Shown here: positions 1-12,142 of the stretch, one piece after another
Numbering within the stretch: the first letter of the stretch is position 1
How the letters are laid out: each line of letters opens with the position of its first letter
NCBI GenBank assembly: GCA_036874045.1
Contig: CM072345.1
Location: forward strand, 6,969,501 to 7,033,500
DNA from: Cymodocea nodosa
Taxonomy: Eukaryota > Streptophyta > Magnoliopsida > Alismatales > Cymodoceaceae
DNA: 64,000 nucleotides
Direction of reading: 5' to 3'
Position numbers and translations under genes: made by a program
The notes under the pieces: model-generated
Seen by the model: the letters and a program-made list of their open reading frames with translations, nothing else
Told to the model about the DNA's origin: nothing
Databases searched by the model: none

Positions 1-741
1 AATGTTCGACTAAATCGAAGACTTAGAAGATATTCTACAAGACTCCAGGAAGATAAAATTTCGGTGAATCTATGAGTGGAGATCGTGGAAACTAAGATTG
101 TCAATAAAGAAAGTGGAAATTTAAATAGAAAGTAATTTGGATTAAAGAGAAAATTAGTACGTGGATTATGGATTATGGATTGTGGATCAAGTGGATGAAC
201 ATGCTGAACGTGAAAGACAACAGAGTTCGACTACTAATAGAGAGTACGAGCTATATTACAAGAGGAGATCCCAATCTCAAAAACCAAGTCTGAATGTTCA
301 ATCTGGATCCCTAACTGAAAAGTTAAGTTTGAATATTCATATTCTAAAAAGTTCTCCAACATTAGAAGAAGTTCGAAATTCCAAGCAATTTTAGAAAAGG
401 AGCTGTAAACGCTAGAAGTCTGAAAATTCGACAATTAGAAAAGAAAAGATATAGAAGCTGAGCAAAGAGAAAGAAAAGAGCTATGTGCATAAAGATGAGG
501 TTTTATACAATTCAAAATTAGTTTTGAAAAAGAGCTTTGTTTTCCTATTTGAATTGTATATCAAAAATTACTGTATCAAAACCGTCAAGAAGGGAATTGA
601 GCTGAAAAGATATTGTAAATTCTGTCTTGAAATAAAAGAATAGAATTTCATTTATGAGTGTTTTGTGCTCTTGTTTTATCCGCTAGTTTAATTACTAAAG
701 ACACAATTCACCCCCCCTCTTGTGATACAAACAATCCTACA
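1..741 (+). repeat. 5' LTR of element 1, 3' part (family A)
   Basis: Aligns base for base with 11403-12142 with scattered mismatches. By comparison with the 1217-bp 3' LTR, about 477 bp lie off the left edge. It ends in CCTACA directly before the primer site. It contains a 77-codon ORF (161-394) that recurs in the other family A LTRs. Confidence 0.93.
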
Positions 742-757
742 ACTGGTATCAAAGCAT
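742..757 (+). other. Primer binding site of element 1 (initiator Met-tRNA)
   Basis: ACTGGTATCAAAGC directly follows the 5' LTR. It matches the complement of the plant initiator methionine tRNA 3' end (TGGTATCAGAGC) with one change, the usual primer of plant copia elements. Confidence 0.85.
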
Positions 758-847
758 TTTTTAAACTGTTTAAAGCATTTGAAAGCCTTCATTTCTCTAT
801 TTAAGAATTGGTTTTTCCTGTCATTTACTTCGAATCATCTGTTTAAA

Positions 848-2861
848 ATGGATAATTCTGAAATCTTAGTTATGACTGAAGGGCAGACCACTAATCGTCC
901 TCCTATGTTCGAAGGTAGCAACTATGGCTACTAGAAATATAGGATGAAAGTATTCTTTCAATCAATCGATTTCAAATTATGGCATATAATTAGCAATCCT
1001 ATAGTGTTAGTTACGACTCCATATGATACTTGGACTTTTGATGAAAAGGAGCGAATGACACTGAATGCTAAAGGTATAAACATCTTGTTTTGTGCTTTAT
1101 CTCATGATCAATTTAATAAAGTTTCTGCATATCAAACTGCATATGAGATATGGCATGCATTAGAAGTTGCCAACGAAGGTACTAATCAAGTCAAGGAATC
1201 TAAGATCAATATGTTAGTACATAAATATGAGCTTTTTAAAATGCACGAAAACGAATGTATCTCTGACATGTTTTCCCATTTTCTTGAGATTGTAAATTCA
1301 TTAAAATCTTTAGGCAAGAAATTCGAGGAAAAAGACTTGGTAAGAAAGATCCTTAGATCTTTAACTAAAATTTGGACTCGAAAGACAACATCTATTGAAG
1401 AGTCCAAAGACTTAAATATATATACTCTCGATGATCTCATAGGAAATCTAACAGCCTATGAAGTACAACATTTAGATCCAAAAGGGAAAAATCCTAGAAG
1501 GGATCTAGCTTTTGAGGTTGATAAAGTCTCAGAAGTCACTAGTGATTCTAACGATGATTTATTGTTGTTGACCAGAAAATTTAGAAATCTGTTGAAGAAA
1601 TGCAGGAACTTCAGGTTAGCAAAGACATCTGGAGATATGGAGAAGAAGTCATTCACGAAAGACAAAAGTATATGCTACAAGTGCAACAGGCCGGGTCACT
1701 TTCAAACTGATTGTCCTCTCAACAAAGATAAGAAGAATTCGAGGAGGAATTTCAGGAATAAGAAATTCAGAAAGAGAAGGGCACTTAAAGTGACATGGGA
1801 TGACTCTTCAGCTTCACAAAGTGAAGAAACAAAGGATTCAACATCAGACAATGAATCCTCATCAACATCAGATTCAGAAGAAAATTTGGCAAATGTATGC
1901 TTTATGGAAAAATCCAATGAGGTATCCTCTAATCAAAATGCTAATTTTGATAGTTTTGATGGATTACTTGTTGAATACAATAGACTGGCCAGAAAATATA
2001 AGAAAGTCAAAATAGAAAGAAAGGACACTAGGAAATTGCTAGATGAATCTGAAAATAAGATTGATTTTCTGAACTCTACGTTGAATAAATTTAAAGAAGA
2101 AAATCAAAGGCATGCCTAGGAAATTTTAAAGTTCACTGCTATAGGAAGAAAATTGCATGTTGATTGTGAAAATTTAATTGCTGATAAGAAAAAAATGATC
2201 TGTGAAATTGAAAAACTAGAACTAACTATTACTAATTTAAATTCAGAAATTGATGTGTTAAAGATTAAAGTCTGGGATCAAAAGGCTATATTAAGTAAAT
2301 GGAATAATAGTCAAACTTTAACAAATGAACTCAGTAGTAAAATATCAAATGTAGAAAAACATGGTATTGGTTTACACGATGCATCTTCTAAGAATTATAT
2401 ATTGCATGATGGTACTGCTAAAAATAATGTCTTTACTTCTAGTACCAAGAATAGTAAAAGAAAAACTATTCCGTGTGTAATCAAAAAAGGGAGAAAAATA
2501 TGTGCAAATTGATGAAATGCAGCATATAAATGATAGCACACGATGCAAGAATTTCAAAAGAAATCTTCAGAAGAATCAAGCTAAGACATTTGAGAATTTT
2601 AATATTCTTGATCAATTTTCTTCATATTTAAAGAATATCGCATATTGGAAATCAAATAATGTTAGAAATGAAAATTTCAACTTTGGTTTACATGGAGATA
2701 AATGTTCTGATAATTATAACACTAAGAGAAAGAAACACAAAAATAATTATCAGAAAATAGATAAGTTGAAGTCTAAAAATATGGATTATTTTGATATGAC
2801 TCTCTCTAAAATTCTTGGACCCACTCAAAAATGGGTTCCAAGAGATAAAATCTCTTTTTGA
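848..2861 (+). pseudogene. gag: Element 1 gag, broken
   Basis: The start is taken at the ATG at 848, in frame with the main gag frame and about 100 bp after the primer site. The N-terminal part resembles the copia gag (UBN2/DUF4219) region: a start-proximal FEGSNYGY block, then LNAKGINILFCAL and ESKINMLVHKYELF. A zinc knuckle, CYKCNRPGHFQTDCP (C-x2-C-x4-H-x4-C), lies at about 1672-1716. An acidic, Ser-rich tail and a Lys/Glu/Asn-rich predicted coiled coil follow (about 1940-2340). Gag packages the element RNA. Breaks: TAG at 932 in place of the expected Trp of the YWKYRM motif, TAG at 2117, TGA at 2510, and a frame change near 2500 to a segment ending with TGA at 2859. Confidence 0.88.
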
Positions 2862-2901
2862 CTGTTTTTGTAGGTACACAAATCAAAATGGATAATGGAT
2901 A

Positions 2902-5900
2902 ATGGACAGTGGAGCATCCAGCCACATGACTGGAGATATACGATTACTTACAGAAATAACAAAGACCAAGAACGGACAAGTTACTTTTGGAAATAAAAGC
3001 AAAACAAATATCCTTAGGTCTGGCAAGGTTCAGGTAACTGAGAAATGTTTTATAAATGATGTCTTATTAGTTGAAAACTTAGGTTTTAATTTATTGAGTG
3101 TTCCTGTTTTAATGAAGATTTACAGAGTAATTTTTGAAAAAGATTCCTGTAAAATTATGGACATGACTACAAACGAAATTTTATTCACTGCATACAAGAA
3201 AGGATCTGTTTGTATTCTAAATTTGCCTTCTGATATTATTAAAGACAATGCTTGCTTAATTGCAAAATCGGATGAAGTCATTTTGACATAGAAGGCTAGG
3301 ACACTCAAACTTAAAATTATTACGAAAGTTGTCTAAAAAGAATCTAGTTAGAGGTTTACCTAGTATTAAGTACTCGAAAGAGTTTATGTGTGATGCGTGT
3401 CAACTAGGTAAGTTACATAAAACATCCTTTAAAAGCTTAAATAAAATAACAAGCAAAAGAGTATTAGAACTAGTGCATATGGATTTATTTGGACCTACTA
3501 GAACAACCAGTCTAGGAGGTAAACATTATGCTTTTGTAATAGTTGATGACTATTCTAGATTTACTTGGGTCTATTTTCTAGCTAATAAAATTGAAGTTTT
3601 TGAAATATTTAAGATATTCTGTAATAAAGTTCAAAATGAGCAAAATGTTAAAATTCAAAAACCTAGGAGTGATCATGGTACAGAATTTGATAATGATCAA
3701 ATGGACACCTTTTGTGAAGAATTAGGCATAGTTCATAGGTACTTATTTCCAAGAGCTCCTTCACAAAATGGGATAGTAGAACGTAAGAACAGATCACTTC
3801 AGGAAATGTCCAGAACCATGTTAAATGAGAATAAATTACCCCTTTTTCTCTGGGCAGAAGTAGTTCATACAGCATGCTATGTTATAAATAGAGTACATCT
3901 AAGACCAATTTTAGATAAAACTCCTTATGAGATATGGTATAATAGGGTTCCCAAAATAAGTTATTTAAAACCCTTTGGGTGTAAGTGTTTTATTTTAAAC
4001 ATTAAGGAACGAAGAGACAAATTTAAAGCCAAATCAGATGAAGGGATTTTTGTTAGTTATTCCATTAGAAGTAAAGCATATAGAGTTTATAATAAATCAA
4101 CAAAAACCATTGAGGAAACCCTACATGTGAAATTTCATGAAAATTCTCATTTGGATTTAAGACATGCTGAAAACTTTGATTCAGAAATTCTCCTAGAAAA
4201 AGTACCAAATGATGTTGACAAAGAAATTGATAGATTATCTAACGGAATAAGAAATGTAAATTTGAATGATGAAAATTTAGAAGAAAATAATGTCATACCT
4301 ATAGAAAATATGGAACAACATAGAAATTGGCGTTATGCTTCATCTCATCCTATTGATCAGATAATAGGCGATCCTAATCAAGGAGTTAGGACTAGGTCAT
4401 CAGTAGTCAACATTTGTGGTGCTTATTCATTTGTTTCGTTACTAGAACCTAAGAAAATTGAAGATGCCTTAGAAGATGAATTTTTGTTTTTAACTATGCA
4501 AGATGAGCTAAATCAATTTATAAGAAATGAGGTATGGGATCTAGTTCCACCACCTGAAAATCAATCCATAATAGGAACAAGGTGGGTATTTAGAAACAAA
4601 GTAGATCAAGATGGACAAATAGTTAAAAACAAAGCTAGATTAGTTGCTCAAGGTTACAAGCAAGAGGAAGGAATTGACTATGATGAAACATTTGCTCATG
4701 TTGCTAGACTAGAATCAATACGAATTTTGTTAGCATATGCTTGTTATATGGATTTCAAATTATATCAAATGGATGTTAAGACTGCTTTTTTAAATGGATA
4801 TATAAAAGAAGAAGTGTATGTAAAACAACCTCCAAGTTTTGAAGATTCAAAACATCCTTAGTATGTTTACAAGCTTAAGAAGGCACTATATGGCCTTAAA
4901 CAAGCTCCTAGGTCTTGGTATGAAAGATTATCTAAATTTCTTATGGAAAAAGGGTATTCTATGGGAAAGGCAGATCACACTCTTTTTATCAAGAAGATCG
5001 AAAAAGATATATTAGTAGTTCAAATCTATGTAGATGACATCATATTTGGAGCAACAAATGATAAATTAGTTGAGTTCTTTTCGAAAGACATGACTAATCA
5101 ATTTGAAATGAGTATGATGGGTGAACTATCATTTTTCCTAGGCTTACAAATTAAGCAATTAGATCAGGGTACTTTTATTTCACAAGAAAAATATACTCAA
5201 GATTTATTAAAGAGGTTTGGTTTAGACAACACTAAAACAAAGAATACACCAATGAGTACTATCACCAAGTTGGATAAAGATGACTCTAGAAAAACTGTAG
5301 ATGTAAAACAATATAGAAGTATGATTGGTTCATTACTCTATTTAATAGCTAGCCGACCAGATATTATGTTTAGTGTGTGTACTTGTGCTAGATATCAATC
5401 AAATCCTAAGGAATCACACCTACTGGTTGTTAAACGAATTTTTAAATATCTATTAGGAACCATCAATTTCGGACTGTTTTACTTTAAACACAGTTCTTTA
5501 AACTTAGTAGGTTATAGTGATGCTGATTTCGCAGGATGTAAGTCTGAAAGAAAAAGCACTAGTGGCACTTGTCATTTGTTAGGTAATTCTTTAGTGTCAT
5601 GGTTTAGAAAAAAGCAAAATTGTGTAGCATTATCTACAACTGAAGCTGAATATATAGCTGCTGCACTTTGCTGTGCTCAAATCCTATGGATCAGACAAAC
5701 CTTAAAAGATTTTAATTTAAACTATGAATCAACTAAGATTTTCTGTAATAGTAGTTCTGCAATAAGTTTATCTAAAAATCCTGTCTTACATTCATGAGCA
5801 AAACATATAGAAGTTCGACATCATTTTCTAAGGGATAATGTTATAAAAGGAAAAATAGTATTAAATTTTGTTCCTACCACAGAATAATAGTAGATCTATT

Positions 5901-5976
5901 TACAAAACCCTTAGATGAAAATACATTCTCAAAATTACGATTAGAACTTGGTATCTGTAGGTTATCTGATATTTAA
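2902..5976 (+). pseudogene. pol: Element 1 pol (protease, integrase, RT, RNase H), broken
   Basis: The protease starts with the catalytic motif DSGASSHMTG (about 2905). The integrase zinc-binding region (LGHSN, later CDACQLGK) is followed by the catalytic core with MDLFGP, a SDHGTEFDN block and [10 protein letters not shown] (about 3480-3810). Reverse transcriptase starts near 4440, with [11 protein letters not shown] and the active site YVDD at about 5029. RNase H shows YSDADFAG and STTEAEYIAA (about 5515-5660). Breaks are a frameshift near 3290, TAG at 4859 and TGA at 5795; the last replaces the Arg of the usual HSRAKHIE motif (CGA to TGA). Frameshift-type damage also follows 5880. The domain order is that of Ty1/copia. 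Confidence 0.93.
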
Positions 5977-7190
5977 ATGGTCATGTTCATTGTATTTTGG
6001 TTTGTTATAAGGTATTTTTAGAATTTAATGTCTTTATTATTAAAAAACAAAACAAAACAACATTTCTATTTTCGAATTACAGTTTTTTGGTAGTTAAGAA
6101 TTTATGAAATTCTGATTTTTATTGAAGTCAATTTATTTAAGAAAAATTCAGAAAAGATTACTTAAGGAAAAGTTAAATTGATTCAATGTGAGTGCCAACT
6201 ATATTTTTGTTACTTATGTATATGCTATTACAGAGATTTTAACAGGAAAATACATAGAAAGTATGTACTTTTTATTAAAGGAAAGTTATTAACATTCTGT
6301 TAGAAAAATTAAGTCTTGCGGTTGTCTCTAATTTTAATTTTCTGTCTTGTTTTATTTTTGTTTATTTTTTGTTTGTAATTACTTGAGTAATTAAGTCCAT
6401 TGGGGGATCTTAAACCCTAGTCACTTAAACCAACTAGTTTGGGATGTGCTGACTGAAAACTCATTTTGCAAGTAATTCAGATTATATTTTAAAAAAAAAC
6501 AAAAGAATTACCTGTTCTCACTTGTCATTGAGTAACTAGTTATCTTTCCCCTAAGCAAGGGATTATGATCACATAAAAAGATGATATTGTGGGAGGTAAT
6601 ACATAAAATATATATATATGAATATAAAAAAAAAAAAGGGGGCAATGTACTCAAGCTTAATTTATCTATCAAGGTGTTATAACAATCCTGACATAATCTA
6701 TGCATATAATCCTTGTTATTTTTGTTATTATCTACTCTTTACACATAATATACGATATTTATTTGTCTTAAGTTGTGTACTCATTATTGAAATCTTTTAA
6801 GTTTATGTAGGTATATCTCTATGAATTATCTTTTGTAAACTGAATAAGATAAAAGCCAGAAAGTCTAAATTGTTAACTCTACTACTTATTTCTGTATTTC
6901 ATTCAAATTACAAAAAAAGAAAAAGAAAAAAAAAGAGAGACTCAAATCTATTTAAGGCTTAGCATCCTCTTTAAGTAAACTATTTGACCTTTTTAAGCCA
7001 ACTCTACTTAGGGCTTGGCAACCTAGATTAAGTACGCCATAGATTCTTTACACTACATTTATGTAAGGGGAGCAATTTCTCGTATAATAATTCATAACTT
7101 TTGAACTATTATATGCTTTCATGAAAGAATCTGCATAATTTCAGGAAATGCACCTTAATTAAGTACATTTTTAAATTGTCGGTGACTTGC
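5977..7190 (+). other. Non-coding spacer of element 1
   Basis: AT-rich, with A and T runs (6490, 6628, 6915) and no ORF resembling a known protein. It separates pol from the ORF3 leader. Nothing further recognised. Confidence 0.6.
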
Positions 7191-7960
7191 AGGTATTTTA
7201 ATTCTTAAGTATCCAAATTTTCTATTGTTTCGGCAAGTTATATTACAAGTATCGGATAGTTGTGTTTTAAAACGTTCAATAGACTATTTTATTATTTCCT
7301 GAAGTACACATGTCGAAACCATAATGCATGACTTAAGTGGATTTTCAGTAAGTTATCTGTAACTCTCCGAAATGCATCTGGGCATCGGAAAGTTAGATTT
7401 GTAACTCTCCGAAACATCTCTTTATTATAAAACTGCTTAAGTACACGTGTCGTGATCTAGATGATTAACTTAAGTTATCTTTCGGAAGGTTATCTGTAAC
7501 TCTCCGAAATGCACCTGAGCATCGGATAGTTAGCTTTATAAGTTTCCAAAACTTTCTGAACACCTTAAGTTCAAATTGTGCACGTGTTGAATATCACTGC
7601 TTTATAATGTCTTAGTCGAAACTCGAACAGTTATGTTTAAATCTTCGAGTTTTCACACCTATTCCTTCGAGAAACTCGAACAGTTATCATAAATCTTCAA
7701 GTTTTCTCACTTTTTCACTTGGCCTAAAGTTAATTTCCTTATATGCACAATTACGCTAAGTATTCTGCAATTGTTGGTTGTAAAACTTATATAGTTATTG
7801 CAAGCACTCGAGTTATTTATCGGTAACGGATCTTATATTTATGATTTCAATGATTGAATTTGTTTGTCCATTTATAAACTCGAAGAATTATGAATGTTTT
7901 CCTAACAACCTTTCGTGTTTCTACCTTGGTAAAACCCTAGCTTCACAATCTTTCCTTCCA
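7190..7960 (+). promoter_or_regulatory. Repeat-rich leader upstream of ORF3 with AAACCCTA box
   Basis: Short motifs resembling those in the LTRs recur here. A block beginning TTATCTGTAACTCTCCGAAA occurs at 7353 and again at 7490 (137 bp apart), and GAAACTCGAACAGTTAT occurs at about 7618 and 7672. ACACGTGTCG and CACGTG cores are also present. AAACCCTAG, a plant telo-box often found near start sites of expressed genes, lies at 7932-7940, 57 bp before the ORF3 ATG. A similar box precedes ORF3 in element 2. An internal promoter is an inference; no transcript evidence is available. Confidence 0.45.
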
Positions 7961-7996
7961 CTAAGTTCTACAGTGCAAAGCAAAGATTAATCAACA

Positions 7997-10750
7997 ATGT
8001 TAGGACGTGGAAGAGGACATGGTAGAATGACCAAAGTGTAGAAAAGAGAGCTAGAACTTCAAAAAATGCAGAATGAAATCAACGATATTTACTCTAGGTA
8101 CACTTTTTCAAACAAAGTACTACATGAAATCAGAAAAGCTGTTCAAGATGAGAAAAATTTCTATTGGAAATTTATTCGAAATTATGCTAAAACACAATTT
8201 AGACTAAAACAGACTGAACTTTCCGCATTGCATTTATGGAAAAGAAATTTACAACCTAACCCTGCAGTTGTAAGTTCTAGACATGTACCAAAGACATCGG
8301 TACAGTCTATCACTTACTATGGAAAGAAGTGGGGACCAATGATCGAAAATGCAAACAGGGAATTATAATCCTTGTATTCCCAACATTATTTTCCCCCAAC
8401 TGTTTTAGATGATATTAAACAGTATATCGATGAACATAAAACTGCCATTAGCAAAATGGGCCTTCGAAGTGAAGGACAAAGAGTATATCAACTCAAAATG
8501 GCAGAGGTGGAGAGCTTAAAACTCTATATTCCATTATTACCACCTAGGCATCATGGTGAAGGACCATCAAGACAACAGGTGCCTTTAACAGGAGAAATTA
8601 AGACAATTTTAGAACCTCCTAAACAACCTGAAACACTGTAGACATATAGTCGGACAAAAAAAAAGACAATTGAATATTTTAGACTAATTGCAGGTGTACA
8701 AGGAATATTGCAGCAAAAAGAAGAATTAGTGAAAAATGGAAAACTATGCTCCATTACGAAAGCTAAACAGACATTTTTGTTAGGAATCCCAGCAGATGTG
8801 ACAAATATTGGCTTACAAGCATATACTCTAAGGTATTGTGTCACATTAGTGCATAATGTATCTTTTAATACAATGGATAGTTTTTCACACAATGCTGCAA
8901 GCACACATTCTTTTCCTATGGAAAGTGAGAATGTAGGAAATTTTGATGATATATATACAAATGATATCAAATTTGATGATATTATTGATGACATACACAC
9001 TGAGTCTATGAATTTTGAAGATATTTCATCTGAAGAGGAATGTACAAATATTCTTCCTCTTATTGTATCTCGAACAGAGACTTTTGAATTTTGGTACAGT
9101 TGCTTATACTACACTTTATATGTATGGTTATGTCTGTTACAATATATCGTATACTTGTTGATAAATGTATATAATCAACAACATACATAGTTACAAATAG
9201 AATATGATACTACTAATGTCCCACATATACAAATTTCAGAAATACAGGATGATTCTATTCCATAGACAGATATAGAACATTCTTTCATACAGAGACAGTT
9301 GTATAGATCACATATAGATATATAGGTTGTTGATATACAGATTGTTACAGAGACTGTTTCTACTGAAATGTTTCCAGAAGAACAAATAGAAGAAATTCAG
9401 CAGATTATTGATATGACAATAATAGATATTTCAGACATTTATACTAGTTTTGATAGAAATTCCACCAGTTCTGAAAGATCTGACAATATAGATGCTGCTG
9501 ATAATATTGAAACAAGTCTCAGATCAGAACATCATGATAGGAAAATACCTAATCCTGAACAAAGTTTAGATGCAAATACACTATTATGGTTCAGAAATAA
9601 TTCATGTTATGACAAATTTCAGACATATAAAACTTTTACAGTTTTATATTCAAGACCAGTTAAGTTTGAAGGGATGGCACACATATGTGAATTGTTTGAA
9701 TTTCAAGGCTTGTTGACTCTACTTCCACAACAGCCAGGCCATCTTACTATACCCGAACTTCTCAATTGTTTTTACTCAAACTTAACAATGGAAGAAGGTA
9801 TTCCTGTTTCTAATATACAAGAAAATGACATATATTTAACTCTAGATTTACTTCATCAAGTACTTGGTCTAAAAAATGAAGGAGTTAAATTATCAGAAAG
9901 AAAACAGGTTTATCAATTGGGATGGGACATTACAAGTTTAGCCAAAGATCCAACTGCTAACAAACCATTGACATTACTAAATGACTTAAATGGCCAAACA
10001 CGTTTTATTGCAAAAATATTGCATGCTACATTGTTTTAGAGGTTTGGTCATGGGGCAGAAGTTGGTAGATGTTGTGTTTATGCTACATACGCATTAATCA
10101 ACCAAATACAGGTCAACTGGTATGATATTTTTGTTTCTCATATCTTACATTTGCAGAGTAAATTATTTTATGGTGATACAATTTTGAGAATTGTGGCAAG
10201 TCAAACAGATATTGCACCTTGGCCACAGAAAAGATTAAAGTCATGATCTTTCTCTGCAAAGGAACTCCAAAAATACCAAGCGACAGATACACCTATCCTC
10301 AGACAATAACAACAATAGGTTCAGCAAACACAGCAACAATTTGCAGAATTTACAGAAACACAGCAACATATAGATATACAACAAGATCTACATATAAATA
10401 TACAATAAGATATACACAGAGAAATACATACAGGTATAGATACAGACATACATATTGAATTTTTACAGCAACCATCACAAGTTTCTCAAAATGATTTAGA
10501 TCAGGCATTACTTGATCAGATAAATAGAGTTAGTACAGATATTGCAAAGAAAATTTCAGATACCCTGATTGATATTTTCGAAGACAAAGAGGCTTGTGAT
10601 TATACAAATTATGTATTACATGATTTATTTTTTGTAATTTGTAACCAAAACCATTATGTAAACTGTTTACTGATTTTAATGTTACGTGATTATTTTTCAC
10701 AGTTTATGATATTAAACAGTTTTTGCTTAATCCATAAATCCTATGTATGA
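7997..10750 (+). pseudogene. ORF3 of element 1, broken only by nonsense codons
   Basis: One reading frame (918 codons) runs from the ATG at 7997 to TGA at 10748 without a frameshift. It is broken by stops at 8039, 8366, 8639, 9188, 9263, 9323, 10037, 10244, 10307, 10316 and 10406; seven are TAG. Regions in order: RG-rich start (GRGRGHGR); two copies of a ~50-residue unit (YSRYTFSNKVLHEIRK and YSQHYFPPTVLDDIKQ); an acidic, Asp/Ile-rich linker with one hydrophobic stretch (about 9083-9172); a conserved domain with SRPVKF, FYSNL, VLGLKNEGV, RFIAKILHA and SKLFYGD (about 9590-10190); a Gln-rich stretch with a D-I-H rhythm; and a final amphipathic helix. The homologue is at 21365-23632. The core resembles the family annotated as putative plant transposon protein, from memory only. 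Function unknown. The true stop may lie before 10748. Confidence 0.8.
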
Positions 10751-10911
10751 TTGACACTATCGTTTTGATTAATATATACTTAGTAAGATATCCTTCCTTA
10801 CATTTATAAAACTTAACTTCCTAAAGGGGGAGAAAATTGTTTGTTTACTTTTTTATAATGCCAAAAAGGGGGAGATATAAATTATGTGACTTATTAGGTT
10901 TTGACATCATC
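10751..10911 (+). other. Element 1 3' untranslated segment
   Basis: Short AT-rich stretch with an additional AAAAAGGGGGAG run at about 10863, a near copy of the polypurine tract sequence. Confidence 0.5.
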
Positions 10912-10925
10912 AAAAAGGGGGAGAT
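10912..10925 (+). other. Polypurine tract of element 1
   Basis: AAAAAGGGGGAGAT lies immediately before the 3' LTR start (TGTTAGG), the place where plus-strand DNA synthesis is primed. Confidence 0.85.
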
Positions 10926-12142
10926 TGTTAGGTATTTAATTTTGATGATGTATGCTTTATTAACGTATTTAAATAAGTCTACATAATATTCTCTAAGTAT
11001 ATTTCTCTAAGTATAATAGTTAACAGATTATCGGAAAGTTTCATTTTTATGTCGAATAAATTAAAGATTTCCAAAGAGCTAGATTTGCAATAGTTAAACT
11101 TTCAGATAGTTAACGTTTCGTTTTTGTCGAATACTTTATGTTAAAAACTCGTATAGTTAAGTTATCTGCACGTGTTTATAATGTTTTAAGTTGTCACATG
11201 TTTTCCATGTGCGTTCGGTAATGAAAAATCGAATAGTTAGATAATTGTTCGAGTTTTTATATGCATGGATAGATAACTGTTCGAGTTTTATAAAAGGACT
11301 AACGAACAAATAAGTTTCCTTGTTTAGTCACGTGTTTTGCAGGTGCAAGAACTCAAAGAGTTAAAGGATAAGTGTTCGAGTTTTGACAGGAGTTAAAGGA
11401 TAAATGTTCGACTAAATCGAAGACTCAGAAGATATTCTACAAGACTCTAGGAAGATAAAATTTCAGTGAATCTACGAGTGGAGATCGTGGAAACTCAGAT
11501 TGTTAGTAAAGAAAGTGGAAATTTAAATAGAAAGTAATTTGGATTAAAGAGAAAATTAGTACGTGGATTATGGATTATGGATTGTGGATCAAGTGGATGA
11601 ACATGCTGAACGTGAAAGACAACAGAGTTCAACTACTAATAGAGAGTACGAGCTACATTACAACAGGGGATCCCAATCTCAAAAACCAAGTCTGAATGTT
11701 CAATCTGGATCCCTAACTGAAAAGTTAAGTTTGAATATTCATATTCTGAGAAGTTCTCCAACATCAGAAGAAGTTCAAAATTCCAAGCAATTTTAGAAAA
11801 GGAGCCGTAAACGCAAGAAGTCTGGAAATTCGACAATTAGAGAAGAAGAGATATAGAAGCTGAGCAAAGAGAAAGAAAAGAGCTATGTGCATAAAGATCA
11901 GGTTTTATACAATTCAAAATTAGTTTTGAAAAAGAGCTTTTTTTTCCTATTTGAATTGTATATCAAAAATTACTATATCAAAACCGTCAAGAAGGGAATT
12001 GAGCTAAAAAGATATTGTAAATTCTGTCTTGAAATAAAAGAATAGAATTTCATTTACAAGTGTTTTGTGCTCTTGTTTTATCTGCTAGTTTAATTAATAA
12101 AGACACAATTCACCCCCCTCTTGTGATACAGACGATCCTACA
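10926..12142 (+). repeat. 3' LTR of element 1 (family A, 1217 bp)
   Basis: Starts TGTTAGG and ends CCTACA. A TATA box (TATAAAA) at 11289-11295 follows several copies of a CTCGAACAGTTA-like motif and two CACGTG-type cores, so U3 is about 0.36 kb. A 77-codon ORF at 11563-11796 is shared with the other family A LTRs. The sequence after the LTR is the disrupted LTR of element 3. Confidence 0.94.

Larger units (their letters stand above)
1..12142 (+). mobile_element. Element 1: Ty1/copia LTR retrotransposon with extra 3' ORF (left end outside window)
   Basis: The order is partial 5' LTR, primer site, gag, protease, integrase, reverse transcriptase, RNase H, a long spacer, ORF3, polypurine tract and 3' LTR. 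Integrase before reverse transcriptase makes it Ty1/copia. The large size, and an ORF in the position where Sireviruses can carry an env-like frame, make it Sirevirus-like; that placement is inference. The 3' LTR ends at 12142 and is followed by ATAAC. The sequence after it continues the LTR of element 3: 12143-13187 matches 29938-30987. Element 1 therefore inserted into that LTR in opposite orientation. All coding regions carry stops and gag-pol also has frameshifts, so this copy is non-functional. Confidence 0.93.

Noticed and set aside
8551..9000. A 149-codon ORF on the minus strand
   Set aside because: It overlaps ORF3 of element 1 on the other strand, and ORF3 has a homologue elsewhere in the window; this is a shadow frame.
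10219..10458. A 79-codon Thr/Tyr-rich ORF
   Set aside because: It is a shifted frame of the Gln and D-I-H repeat region of ORF3.
7997..10750. ORF3 as a true envelope gene
   Set aside because: No signal peptide, and the only hydrophobic segment is missing from the homologue in element 2; the basic RG-rich start and poly-Gln fit a nucleic-acid-associated protein better.
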